Source: Bog-756 sp963769765
GTDB lineage: Bacteria; Actinomycetota; Acidimicrobiia; Acidimicrobiales; RAAP-2
Direction: 5' to 3'
Length of the DNA stretch: 64,000 bases
Assembly: GCA_963769765.1 (NCBI GenBank)
Contig: CAVYNA010000006.1
Location: forward strand, 1-64,000
Positions 15,976-24,321 of this stretch are shown piece after piece; positions within the stretch are counted from its first letter, which is position 1, and each line of letters opens with the position of its first letter. The notes beneath the pieces were generated by a model that ran no database searches, was not told the DNA's origin, and saw nothing but the letters and a program-made list of their open reading frames with translations. Both the position numbers and the translations under genes were made by a program.

Positions 15976-18900
15976 CTACCGGAAGTCTCGAGACGCAGGC
16001 ACGGGACCGAGTTCGAGGGGTTCGAACCGCTCGGCGACCAGGGTCATCGATCCCTCCGACCGCTCGATCCGGCCACGGACCATCAGGGCGGGGCTGGTCC
16101 GGGCCACCGGCCTCCAGCGCACCCAGGCGCCGCGCGAACAGACGATGTTGACCATCCCGGTCTCGTCCTCGAGGTTCAAGAAGACCGCGCCGTGGGCGCT
16201 CTCGGGCTGTTGGCGGTGGGTGACCACCCCACCGACGGTCACCCGCTCGCCTGCCGGCCGCGACACGAGCGCGGCGGCGGGCAGGACCCCGCGACGCGTG
16301 AGCCCCGACCGTGCCAGCTCCATGGCGGTCACCTCGGGGGTCATCCCGAGCGACCAGAGGTCGTCGGAGACCGCCTCCCAACAGGTCGGGGACGGCAGCG
16401 GTGGGGGATCCGCCCCGGTGACCACGCCCGGAAGCCGGTCCGGGGTGGCCTGCGCCGCCGCGCCCGCCCCCCACACCAGCGAGCGCCGGTCCGGCCCGTG
16501 CCGGGGCCGGTCGGGGGCCGCGGGGGCGAACGCGTCGAGCGCCCCCGCGGTGGCGAGGGCCTCGAGCTGGGTCCGGGTCACGCCGGCGCGGCGCACCAGG
16601 TCCTCGAGGTCCGACCACGGGCGCCCCTCGGCGATCCGGGTGGCGGTCTCCTTCCCGACGCCCCGCACCGAGGCCAACCCGAGCCGGATCGCGGCCTGCC
16701 CCGGGGGGAGGCCGGCCGAGTCCGGTGCCGCGCCCCCTTCCCCCTCGAGGGACGCACCGGCTTGGCTCAGGTCGACGTCGGGGCGCCGGACGGTCACCCC
16801 GTGGCGCTTGGCGTCCGCGATGAGGCTCTGGGGTGACCAGAACCCCATGGGCTGTGCGTTGAGCAGCCCGGCGGTGAACGCGGCCGGGTAGTGCACCTTG
16901 CACCAGGCCGTGGCGTACACCAGGTGAGCGAAGGCCACCGAATGGCTCTCGGGGAAGCCGAAGTTGGCGAACGCGGCCAGCGCGGCGTAGACCTGCTCGG
17001 ACACCTCCGCCGAGATCTGCCGCGCCGCCATCCCCGCGAACAGCCGGTCGCGGAGGCGCGCCATCCGCTCGCCCGACCGCTTGGCGCTCATCGCCTGGCG
17101 CAGCTCGTCGGCCTCGGTCGGGGTGAACCCGGCCACGTCGATGGCGATCTGCATCAGCTGCTCCTGGAAGAGCGGGACGCCGAGGGTCCGCTCGAGCGCC
17201 GGCTGGAGCGAGGGGTGCAGGTAGGTGACCGGCTCGGTGCCGTTGCGCCGCCGGATGTAGGGATGGACGGCGTTCCCCTGGATCGGGCCGGGTCGGATGA
17301 GCGCGACCTCGATGGCCAGGTCGTAGAAGCAGCGGGGCTGGACGCGGGGGAGGGTGTTCATCTGGGCACGGGACTCGACCTGGAAGATCCCGACGGTGTC
17401 GGCTCGGCACAGCAGGTCGTAGACCTCTGGCTCCTGGTCGAGCCGGGCCAGGTCGACCTCGACGTGGTGGAACTCGGCCACGAGGTCGACCATGTGGTGC
17501 AGTGCGGTCAGCATCCCGAGCCCGAGGAGGTCGAACTTGACCAGACCGGCCGCGGCGCAGTCGTCCTTGTCCCACTGGAGCACGCTGCGCCCGGGCATCC
17601 GCCCCCACTCGACCGGGCAGACCTCGACCACCGGTCGGTCGCAGATGACCATCCCGCCCGAGTGGATGCCGAGGTGGCGCGGGAAGTCGAGCACCTCGGT
17701 GGCGAGGGCGGCCACCAGCGGCGGCAGGTCGTCCCTCGAGGCGAACGGCTCGCCCCGGTCGACCGACTTCGCCCAGGCGTCGACCTCCTCGGGGGCGTGA
17801 CCGAGCGCCTTGCCCACGTCGCGCGAGCGCGGAGCGGGACCGGTAGGTGATGACGTTGGCCACCTGCGCCGCGTGCCGGCGGTCGTAGCGCTCGTAGACG
17901 TACTGGATGACTTCCTCGCGCCGGCCCGACTCGATGTCGACGTCGATGTCCGGCGGTCCGTCGCGGGCGGGGGAGAGGAAGCGCTCGAAGAGCAGCCCGA
18001 GGGAGACCGCGTCGACGTTGGTGATGCCGAGGGCGTAGCAGACCGCGGACGTGGCCGCCGACCCGCGGCCCTGGCAGAAGATGTCCTCGCGCCGACAGAA
18101 GGCCACGATGTCCCAGACGGTGAGGAAGTAGCCCGCGAAGCCGAGCTCGCCGATGACCGCGAGCTCGTGGTCGAGCTGGGACCACGCACCGGCCACCCGC
18201 TCCGCGTCCCGCGGTCCGTAGCGCACAGTGGCGCCGTCGGCGACGAGCTCCACCAACCAGCTCTGCTCGGTGTGCCCCTCGGGCACCGGGAAGTCGGGGA
18301 GGCGCGGTGCGACCAGACGGAGGTCGAAGGCGAGGGCGGCTGCGAGCTCGGCGGCATGGGCGACCGCCCCGGGCCACCGGGCGAACCGCCGTCGCTGCTC
18401 GACCTCCCCGCGCAGGCAGGCGCTCGCCGAGGGGGGCAGCCAGCCCTCGAGGTCCGACAGGGAGCGACGCGCGCGGCACCGCGGCCAGCGCGGTCGCGAG
18501 GGGAAGCGCGCCGGGGTGGCGTAGTGCACGTTGTTGGTGGCGACCGGGGCGACCCCGCGCTCGACGGCCATCCAGGCGAGGGCGTCGTTGCGGGTGGCGT
18601 CGATCGGGTCGCCGTGGTCCCAGAGCTCGACCGCGAGGTGGTCGCGTCCGAAGACGTCGATCAGCCGGTCGAGCACGCGCGCCGCGGCGGTGGGGCCGCC
18701 GGAGCCGAGCGCGGCTGCGAGCGCGCCCTTGCGGCACCCGGTGAGGACCTGCCAGTGGCCGCCGTGCTCGGCGGCCAGCTGCTCGAGGGTGAGGTGCGGC
18801 TTGCCCTTCTCCCCCCCGGCCAGGTGGGCCTCGGCGATGACCCGGCTGAGGCGCGCGTACCCCTCGGGGTCGCGGGCGAGCACGACCAGGTGGGTGCCGT

Positions 18901-19153
18901 CGGGGTCGGGCACGCCGGTGCGGACCGCCGTGCCGACGGCGCCGGTGAGGGTGAGCTCGGCCCCGAAGACGGTGGGCAGGCCGAAGGCCCGGGCCGCCTC
19001 TGCGAAGCGGACCACCCCGTAGAGGCCGTCGTGGTCGGTGAGCGCGAGCGCGCCCAACCCGAGCCGGGCCGCCTCTGCGACCAGCTCCTCGGGATGGCTC
19101 GCGCCGTCGAGGAAGGAGAAGTTGGAGTGCACGTGGAGCTCGGCGTAGGCCAT
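15976..19153 (-). CDS. dnaE2: Error-prone DNA polymerase DnaE2 (single-base frameshift)
   Basis: The gene encodes about 1,058 residues, the normal length. The PHP domain opens with ELHVHSNFSFLDGASHPEEL. The polymerase active-site region includes GRGSAATSAVCYALGIT and PPDIDVDIESGRREE. The later part has QWDKDDCAAAGLVKFDLLGL and the C-terminal OB-fold region. Near 17828 one extra base breaks the frame after NVITYRSRSAL; removing it joins to RDVGKALGHAPEEVDAW as in other family members, so both halves are coding. DnaE2 performs mutagenic translesion synthesis in the SOS-induced mutasome with ImuA and ImuB. ATG 19153 follows imuB by 13 bases. The damage is probably a sequencing error. Confidence 0.92.
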
Positions 19154-19166
19154 CGTGACGAGTCCG

Positions 19167-20258
19167 TCATCCGTAGGTGGCTTCGACCCACCAGCGGCCC
19201 TGCTCGCAGAGGAGGAGGTGGGCCTCGGCACCGGCGACCACCTGCATGCGCGCGCTCCGACGGTGCGACCGCGACCACCACCGCTCCTCCGTCGGCCACG
19301 GCCCGGCCCATGCGGTCACCGTCGCCCAGGGCCGGCGCTCCACCGAGAGGCGGTCCGGGGTCGTGGTGGCGAGCCCGCGCCCCGACACCACGACCGGCTC
19401 GCCGGCCGCGTCCGCGAGCTCGGCGGCGAGAGGGGCGGGGTACACGACCGCCGGCGCAGGGGGCGGGATCCGGCCGGGCCAGGGGGCCTCGACGGCGTCC
19501 CGCCCGGCGTGCTCCCCGGTGTTCCAGGTGACGAACCGGGCGCGCTGCGCCGGCCCGCGGCCACCCTGGAGGCGGGCGGTGGCCACGCCGTCGTGGCCGA
19601 GGAGGTCCTGGACGGCCGCAAAGGCCCGGTGGGCCCGCGCGTCCGCGTCGCTCACCCCGCCCCAGAAGCCGGTCTCCCCGCCCGGGTGGTCCGCGCCCTG
19701 CCGTCGCCGGTGCCGGTGCTCGTCGACGCGCCGGGCCGAGAGAGGCTGTCGCAGGCCGGCCGCCTCGCCGCTCCGCCCCGTGGCGACGAGATGGCAGGCG
19801 ACTCCGCCGGCCCCGAACCGGCCGAGCACGTGGGGCTCGGGCAGGGCGGCGAACTCCCCGAGGGTGCGGATGCCCAGCCGGCCGAGGACTCCGGCCAGCT
19901 CGGGGTCGACCAGGGTGTCCACCGCGAACGGGGCGAGGAAGGCCCGGGTCCCCCCCGCGGGGACGACGAGGCGGTGACGCGCGGCGAGGACGGCGGCGAA
20001 CAGCCCGTCCGCGATCCCGACCTCGACGGTCGTCCGCGCCGCGGCCGCCTCGCCGATCGCGCCGGCCAGGGCCGCCTCGCCGCCGAAGTAACGGGCGGGA
20101 CCGCGGGCGGGGAGCGAGCAGATGCCGGGTGCCACCACGGTGACCCACGGGCAGTAGGCCTCCACCGCACCGACCACGTCGGCGAAGGAACGGAGGGCGG
20201 TCCCGCCCTCGTCCTCCGCGAGCAGGTCCGGGCAGCGCACGACGAGGAGACGTTCCAT
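19167..20258 (-). CDS. imuB: Y-family polymerase-like ImuB, internally shortened
   Basis: The 363-residue protein matches ImuB at both ends. N-terminal segments are ERLLVVRCPDLL, FADVVGAVEAYCPWVTVV and LPARGPARYFGGEAALA, then the helix-hairpin-helix-like LAGVLGRLGIRTLGEFAALP. C-terminal segments are ETGFWGGVSDADARAHRAFA and VATARLQGGRGPAQRARF. ImuB normally has about 450-520 residues. Here the stretch between residues 172 and 190 is a short basic linker where about 130 residues (little-finger region) would be expected. ImuB is catalytically inactive and bridges DnaE2 and the beta clamp. It follows imuA directly and precedes dnaE2 by 13 bases. The deletion could be real or an assembly collapse. 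Confidence 0.85.
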   Translation of the reverse strand: MERLLVVRCPDLLAEDEGGTALRSFADVVGAVEAYCPWVTVVAPGICSLPARGPARYFGGEAALAGAIGEAAAARTTVEVGIADGLFAAVLAARHRLVVPAGGTRAFLAPFAVDTLVDPELAGVLGRLGIRTLGEFAALPEPHVLGRFGAGGVACHLVATGRSGEAAGLRQPLSARRVDEHRHRRRQGADHPGGETGFWGGVSDADARAHRAFAAVQDLLGHDGVATARLQGGRGPAQRARFVTWNTGEHAGRDAVEAPWPGRIPPPAPAVVYPAPLAAELADAAGEPVVVSGRGLATTTPDRLSVERRPWATVTAWAGPWPTEERWWSRSHRRSARMQVVAGAEAHLLLCEQGRWWVEATYG

Positions 20259-21035
20259 TCAGCGCGCGCTCCCAGCTCCGGTGGCGTCCTCCACGGCGCC
20301 CTTCGCGGTGGGGAGCCACAGTTGGCGGCGACGGGGTCGGCCCGCACTCCGCCGACCGGTCGCGGTCACCGTCATCCGGCGTCGGCGCAGGTACCCCTCG
20401 CCCGCTCCCGCTCCGTCCCACGAGAGGTCGTCCACGGCCAGGTGGACGTCGGGGTGGTCGGGCCACCCGCGCGGACCGGCCACGACGAGGAGGACCGACC
20501 GGTGCTGTCGCGCGCGGGCCACCAGCCGGCGGGCCATGGCCGGCCGGGGAGGGAAGGGTGGGGAGAGCACCACCAGGTCGACGCCGTCGAGCAGCGCGGC
20601 GGTGACCTCGGCCCAGGCGGCCCCCGGGCGGCCGACTACGGCGGTGCGCGCGAGGTCGAGCCCGAGGTCGTGGGCGGCGACCGCCCCGAAGCCGGCCAGC
20701 CCGACGAGCGCGCACCACGAGCCATCCGCCGAGGCCGCGGCGACCAGGGCCAGCGTGAGCGCGCTGGCGCCACCGGTCTCCGGCCCGGCCGCGCACCGGC
20801 CCGCGCCGACGACGACCGTGCTCCCGCGGCGCAGGCCGTGCTCGGGGAGCAGGTCCGCGAGGGGTGGCACCACCGGGAGGAGGCGGGTCCGGCTCTCGGC
20901 GACCGGCCGGGTGCGGGTGGCCAGCAGGGCCAGCGAGCTGCGGTCGCGAACGCGACGCGACAGGCGTCCGGGAGCCCTCCTCCAGGGCGACGGCACCCAG
21001 CTCGCCGGGTGTGGGGGCGAACATATGTTCGACAC
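20259..21035 (-). CDS. imuA: ImuA-like RecA-fold mutasome protein
   Basis: The 258-residue protein carries the degenerate RecA/SulA-like core of actinobacterial ImuA: LLPVVPPLADLLPEHGLRRG at about 52-71, then ASALTLALVAAASADGSWCA, VVGRPGAAWAEVTAALLDGV, and the C-terminal basic tail YLRRRRMTVTATGRRSAGRP. It is the first gene of the imuA-imuB-dnaE2 operon and sits under a LexA box. GTG 21035 has GGAG six bases upstream but lies at the operator; an in-frame GTG at 20996 is an alternative start. ImuA helps load the mutasome in SOS mutagenesis (mycobacterial knowledge). Confidence 0.82.
   Translation of the reverse strand: MSNICSPPHPASWVPSPWRRAPGRLSRRVRDRSSLALLATRTRPVAESRTRLLPVVPPLADLLPEHGLRRGSTVVVGAGRCAAGPETGGASALTLALVAAASADGSWCALVGLAGFGAVAAHDLGLDLARTAVVGRPGAAWAEVTAALLDGVDLVVLSPPFPPRPAMARRLVARARQHRSVLLVVAGPRGWPDHPDVHLAVDDLSWDGAGAGEGYLRRRRMTVTATGRRSAGRPRRRQLWLPTAKGAVEDATGAGSAR
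21017..21032. promoter_or_regulatory. LexA (SOS) box of the mutasome operon
   Basis: GCGAACATATGTTCGA contains the perfect palindrome CGAAC-ATAT-GTTCG, matching the actinobacterial SOS consensus TCGAAC-N4-GTTCGA except for the first base. It overlaps the imuA start region, so LexA would repress imuA-imuB-dnaE2 until DNA damage. Confidence 0.85.
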
Positions 21036-21113
21036 TATCGTCTCCGACGCGATGCCGCCCAGGGGACGCCCCGGCGTGCCCGGGGGCTCACCCGATCAGC
21101 GCGACGTGCTCGA

Positions 21114-21266
21114 TAACATGATGCGTACCAGAGGAAGGAGGTGGTCCAACTGAGCAGTCAACGTCTTGGGACCCTGGAGGTGGCTGGCCGCTGAGGCGGC
21201 TCGCTGTTCCCCCTGGCGAATCCCAGCCAGACACCTACCGGACCACCTAGCCGGACCCAGGTCCCA
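21114..21266 (+). ncRNA. Candidate structured RNA or leader with extended Shine-Dalgarno
   Basis: A TAACAT (21114-21119) is followed by AAGGAGGTGGTC (21135-21146). That sequence differs at one base from the full complement of the bacterial 16S 3' tail. A 100-nt element follows. TGGGACC(c)TGG at 21167-21177 pairs with CCAGGTCCCA at 21257-21266. AGGTGGCTGG at 21178-21187 pairs with CCGG(a)CCACCT at 21238-21248. Inside are hairpins GCCGC/GCGGC (21187-21200) and CTGG/CCAG (21213-21226). Only short overlapping frames fit: an 11-codon ATGATG frame ending TGA at 21153, and a CTG frame at 21150 of 14 codons. No known RNA family was recognised. Function unknown; the structure is drawn by hand. Confidence 0.45.
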
Positions 21267-21312
21267 TCCGGCGCCGCACGGGTGTTCCGGTCTCACAACA
21301 GCAAGGTCGTAC

Positions 21313-21344
21313 CTGCGGGGCGTCTGTTCGCAGACGCCCCGCAG
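21313..21344. terminator. Perfect 14-bp hairpin with TTCG loop, probable bidirectional terminator
   Basis: CTGCGGGGCGTCTG (21313-21326), loop TTCG, then its exact complement (21331-21344). It lies between the rightward RNA locus and the 3' end of the leftward cyp51 operon. No T-tract follows on either side, so termination would rely on the stem, as is common in high-GC actinobacteria. Confidence 0.7.
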
Positions 21345-21392
21345 CGCGGCCGGACCCGACCGGTGCCCCACCGCCGGTTCGCACCTGCCGGC

Positions 21393-21953
21393 TCAGATCC
21401 CTTCCCACAGCCCGACCGGCGCCTTGCCGACCGGGTAGTGCCCCGGCGGCCGGCCGCCGGCCGCACCCCGCTCGATCCGCGCACGCATCCCCGGGCTCAG
21501 CGTGTCGTCGCGGATCATCTCGAAGTAGATGGCCGTGGCATTGCCGACGTCGAAGAAGTCGCGCTGCCAGTTCCACGTGAAGTCGCCCGCGTAGCGGAAC
21601 CAGCTCCCCCCGAGCCCGGCGATCTCGTAGTGGGTGCCGTCCGCCCTCGTCGCGTCGGCGATCTGCTTCCACAGCCCGAGGATCTCGCCCCGGGCCTCGT
21701 CGATGAGCACCCGCTGGTACGGGTAGCTCCACCCGCCGAGGCCCTCCATCTCGAGGCCGAGCGCGTACTCGCGGATCTGGTCGCGCCCGACGGCCATGAA
21801 CTCGTCGTTGGGACCGACGTTCCAGCCGTAGGTCGCGTCCTCGGTGTACATCTCCGCCATCGGCGTCCAGTCGAGCTGCTCCTCGCAACGGCGGTTGAGG
21901 TCGACCCACCGCTGCATCATCTCTTCGAGCTCGTGGCGTGGATAGGACGGCAT
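21393..21953 (-). CDS. SnoaL-like / NTF2-fold protein
   Basis: The 186-residue protein has an NTF2/SnoaL-type cone fold pattern: the LEEMMQRWVDLNRRCEE helix, WTPMAEMYTEDATYGWNVG, and later FTWNWQRDFFDVGNATAIY. This superfamily includes ketosteroid isomerases and polyketide cyclases. It is the last gene of the leftward cyp51 operon, 3 bases after the ferredoxin gene. M. tuberculosis has an NTF2-fold protein (Rv0760c) near its cyp51. That supports a role in steroid-like or polyprenoid metabolism, but the substrate is not known. A strong hairpin (21313-21344) follows. Confidence 0.8.
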   Translation of the reverse strand: MPSYPRHELEEMMQRWVDLNRRCEEQLDWTPMAEMYTEDATYGWNVGPNDEFMAVGRDQIREYALGLEMEGLGGWSYPYQRVLIDEARGEILGLWKQIADATRADGTHYEIAGLGGSWFRYAGDFTWNWQRDFFDVGNATAIYFEMIRDDTLSPGMRARIERGAAGGRPPGHYPVGKAPVGLWEGI

Positions 21954-21956
21954 GGT

Positions 21957-22154
21957 CTACTCCTCCTCGGTGATGGTGAGTGCTGACGTCGGGCAGTAGC
22001 GCACCGCGCCCTCGACCGCACGGCGCCGGTCCTCGGTCGGATGCTCCTCGATGATGCTGACGGGAGGATCCTTGCCGAGTTCGAAGACGTCCGGCGCTTC
22101 GGACTCGCAGACGCCGTGTCCCTGGCAGAGGTCGGCGTCGAGGCGGACCCGCAT
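21957..22154 (-). CDS. [3Fe-4S]-type ferredoxin of the CYP51 operon
   Basis: The 65-residue ferredoxin has C10, C16 and C54 as cluster ligands (DLCQGHGVCESEAPDVF, then VRYCPTSAL). Where a [4Fe-4S] ferredoxin would have a second cysteine between C10 and C16 there is H or G, so a [3Fe-4S] cluster is expected, as in other P450 partner ferredoxins. Its ATG overlaps the cyp51 stop by one base (TGATG), implying coupled expression. It should pass electrons from a reductase encoded elsewhere to CYP51 and perhaps the CYP123-like enzyme. M. tuberculosis has the same pair, Rv0764c-Rv0763c. Confidence 0.93.
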   Translation of the reverse strand: MRVRLDADLCQGHGVCESEAPDVFELGKDPPVSIIEEHPTEDRRRAVEGAVRYCPTSALTITEEE

Positions 22155-23539
22155 CACCGGGTGGCAGCCGCGCGGACGCCGGTCCGACGGCGGTACCGGA
22201 TCGCGACCGGCTGTTGGAGCTGGATGACCATCTTCGAGAGGTCGGCACGGTAGGTCTCGGGTGGCTGGGCGAGCTCGAACTCCCAGTCGAGGAGGAGCAC
22301 CGAGAAGATGGCCTTGAGCTGCATGAGGGCGAACGCGGCCCCGACGCAGCGGTGGCGGCCTGCGCCGAAGGGGATCCAGGTCCAGGGGTTCTGCTTCTCC
22401 TCGTCGCGCGGGTCGAGGTAGCGGGTCGGGTCGAAGCGCTCCGCGTCGACGAAGTCCTCGACGATGCGGTTGGACACCCACGGGGACGCGCCGACCATCT
22501 GGCCCTTGCGGATCGCGACGTCGCGGAACTGGAGGTCCTCTTTCGCGACGCGGAGTAGGAGGATGAGCGGCGGGTGCAGCCGGAGCGTCTCCTTGAGCGA
22601 CGCCTCGAGCCAGGGCATTTCGCGCAGCGCCTGGTAGCTCACCTCGGCGCCGCCCGCGTAGAGCTCGTCCAGCTCGCTCGTCACCTTCGCGAGGAGGTCG
22701 GGGTGTTTGAGGAGCTCGATGACCATCCACGACGCGGTGGTCGAGGTCGTGTGGTGCCCGGCGAACATCATCGAGATGAAGATGCCGGTGATCAGGTCGG
22801 CCGTGAAGCGCGCCGAACCGTCCTCGTCGCGGATCGACATGAGGACGTCGAGCAGGTCGCGATCGTCGGGTGCCGTCGGCCCCTCTTCCTCGCGGCCGTC
22901 CATGATTCCCTGGACGAGACGGACCAGCTCCCGCCGTGACGCGTCGCGGCGGGCGAAGCTCTCGATCGGCGCGTACGGATCGACATAGGCGAGCGCGTCG
23001 GTCCCGCGTTCGAGGTCGTGGTACAGCTCGGCGAACCGGTGGTCGAGCTGGTCGCGGAAGCGCCTGCCGATGAGGCACGACGACGAGGTGTAGATGGTGA
23101 GCTCGGCGAACCAGTCGAGCAGGTCGAGCTCGCCCTCGTCGTCGAGGTGGGAGGTCATCGTCTCGACTTCGCCCGCGATGGTCTCCGCGTGCCCGCGCAT
23201 GAACTTGTCGCGCAGCGCCTGGTTGTGGAGCATCTCGCGGCGGCGCTCCGGCGACGCGTCGAAGACGACCCCCTCACCGAAGACCGGTGTCATGAAGGGG
23301 TAGGCCTCGGCCTGGTCGAGCACCTCCTCGGGGGCCCGGAAGAAGAGCTCGTTCGCCTCGGCCCCGGACAGGAGGACGACGTCGCGGCCGCCGAGCTTGA
23401 AGACCCCGACGTCGCCGCACTCGGCGCGTACCCGCTCGAGGAGTGCGATCGGATCGGTGCGCAGCTCCTCGAGGTGACCGTCGGGCAGGTCGCCCCCCGA
23501 CACCCGTGGTGGTTCGCGCAGCTCCAGGGACGTGGTCAT
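22154..23539 (-). CDS. cyp51: Cytochrome P450 CYP51 (sterol 14-alpha-demethylase family)
   Basis: The 461-residue P450 follows bacterial CYP51 throughout. It shows the substrate-site segment AYPFMTPVFGEGVVFDASPE at residues 79-98, LDWFAELTIYTSSSCLIG, the I-helix FAGHHTTSTTASW at 259-271, KETLR (E317, R320), and heme loop FGAGRHRCVG with ligand C398. CYP51 removes the 14-alpha methyl group of sterols in three oxidations. The native substrate in actinobacteria lacking sterol synthesis is unresolved. ATG 23539 is preceded by GAGGAGG. It overlaps the downstream ferredoxin gene by one base and follows the SDR gene. Confidence 0.96.
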   Translation of the reverse strand: MTTSLELREPPRVSGGDLPDGHLEELRTDPIALLERVRAECGDVGVFKLGGRDVVLLSGAEANELFFRAPEEVLDQAEAYPFMTPVFGEGVVFDASPERRREMLHNQALRDKFMRGHAETIAGEVETMTSHLDDEGELDLLDWFAELTIYTSSSCLIGRRFRDQLDHRFAELYHDLERGTDALAYVDPYAPIESFARRDASRRELVRLVQGIMDGREEEGPTAPDDRDLLDVLMSIRDEDGSARFTADLITGIFISMMFAGHHTTSTTASWMVIELLKHPDLLAKVTSELDELYAGGAEVSYQALREMPWLEASLKETLRLHPPLILLLRVAKEDLQFRDVAIRKGQMVGASPWVSNRIVEDFVDAERFDPTRYLDPRDEEKQNPWTWIPFGAGRHRCVGAAFALMQLKAIFSVLLLDWEFELAQPPETYRADLSKMVIQLQQPVAIRYRRRTGVRAAATR

Positions 23540-24321
23540 CGGTCCTCCTCGAGGATTGGGGCTTCGGGTTGCAGCTCGATCGTGGTGACGTGGGTGCCCC
23601 GCGGCATGCCGACGACCGCGAGCACCGCCTCGGCCACCCCCTCGGGACGCATGAAGGCCGCGTGGCGGGCGAACCCCCAGGCGACCCACTGGTCGAGGAT
23701 CTCAGCCGTCGTGGTCGGATCCCAGTCCATCCCCATGCCGGTGAGGGTCGGACCCGGTCGGAAGACCGTCGCCCGCACGCCCGTGCCTTCCAGCTCCATC
23801 TGCAGGCTGCGCACGTACCCCTCGAGCGCCCACTTGGACGTCACGTACGCCGCCATCGACGGCCGTGGGCGCACCGCGACGTCGGAGGTCACGAAGACGA
23901 GGTCGCCCCGGCGGCGGTCGACCATCGCAGGGAGCAGCGCGCGCACCAGCCGGTGGGTCCCCTCGACGTTGACCTCGAGCGTGGCGCCGAGCAGGTCGTC
24001 GTCGGTGTCCAGCACCGCACCCGCCCGGTTGAGGGCCGCGTTGGACACGACGATCTCGACGGCCCCGAGTGCGGCGGTCGCCTCGGCGGCGAAGCGCCCC
24101 GGCGACACGGGGTCTGCGAGGTCGAGGTGGAACGCGTGGGCCTCTCCGCCGGTCTCGCGCACTGCCGACGCGATCTCCTCGCACTGCTCGACCCGGCGGG
24201 CGCCGAGCGCCACCGGGTGTCCCGCCGCGGCGAGCACCTGGGCCGCTGCGCGTCCGATCCCCGAAGACGCGCCGGTCACGATCGCCGGGCGCCGGGTGGG
24301 ATGCGGTGCGAAGCGGGCCAT
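23536..24321 (-). CDS. Short-chain dehydrogenase/reductase
   Basis: The 261-residue Rossmann protein has the nucleotide motif VTGASSGIG at residues 15-23, SNAAL at 93-97 and catalytic S-Y-K with YVTSK (Y159, K163). It probably oxidises or reduces a hydroxyl on the same substrate as the neighbouring P450s. It lies between the CYP123-like and CYP51 genes, overlapping both (TGATG at 24321 and ATGA-type overlap at 23536-23539), so the operon is tightly coupled. M. tuberculosis has an SDR (Rv0765c) at the same place. Substrate unknown. Confidence 0.92.
   Translation of the reverse strand: MARFAPHPTRRPAIVTGASSGIGRAAAQVLAAAGHPVALGARRVEQCEEIASAVRETGGEAHAFHLDLADPVSPGRFAAEATAALGAVEIVVSNAALNRAGAVLDTDDDLLGATLEVNVEGTHRLVRALLPAMVDRRRGDLVFVTSDVAVRPRPSMAAYVTSKWALEGYVRSLQMELEGTGVRATVFRPGPTLTGMGMDWDPTTTAEILDQWVAWGFARHAAFMRPEGVAEAVLAVVGMPRGTHVTTIELQPEAPILEEDR

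Noticed and set aside
21166..21438. TTG-initiated frame of 90 codons through the structured RNA locus
   Set aside because: It crosses the perfect terminator-like hairpin and the 3' end of the SnoaL gene, and TTG lacks a positioned ribosome site. The secondary structure explains the sequence better, though conservation should be tested.
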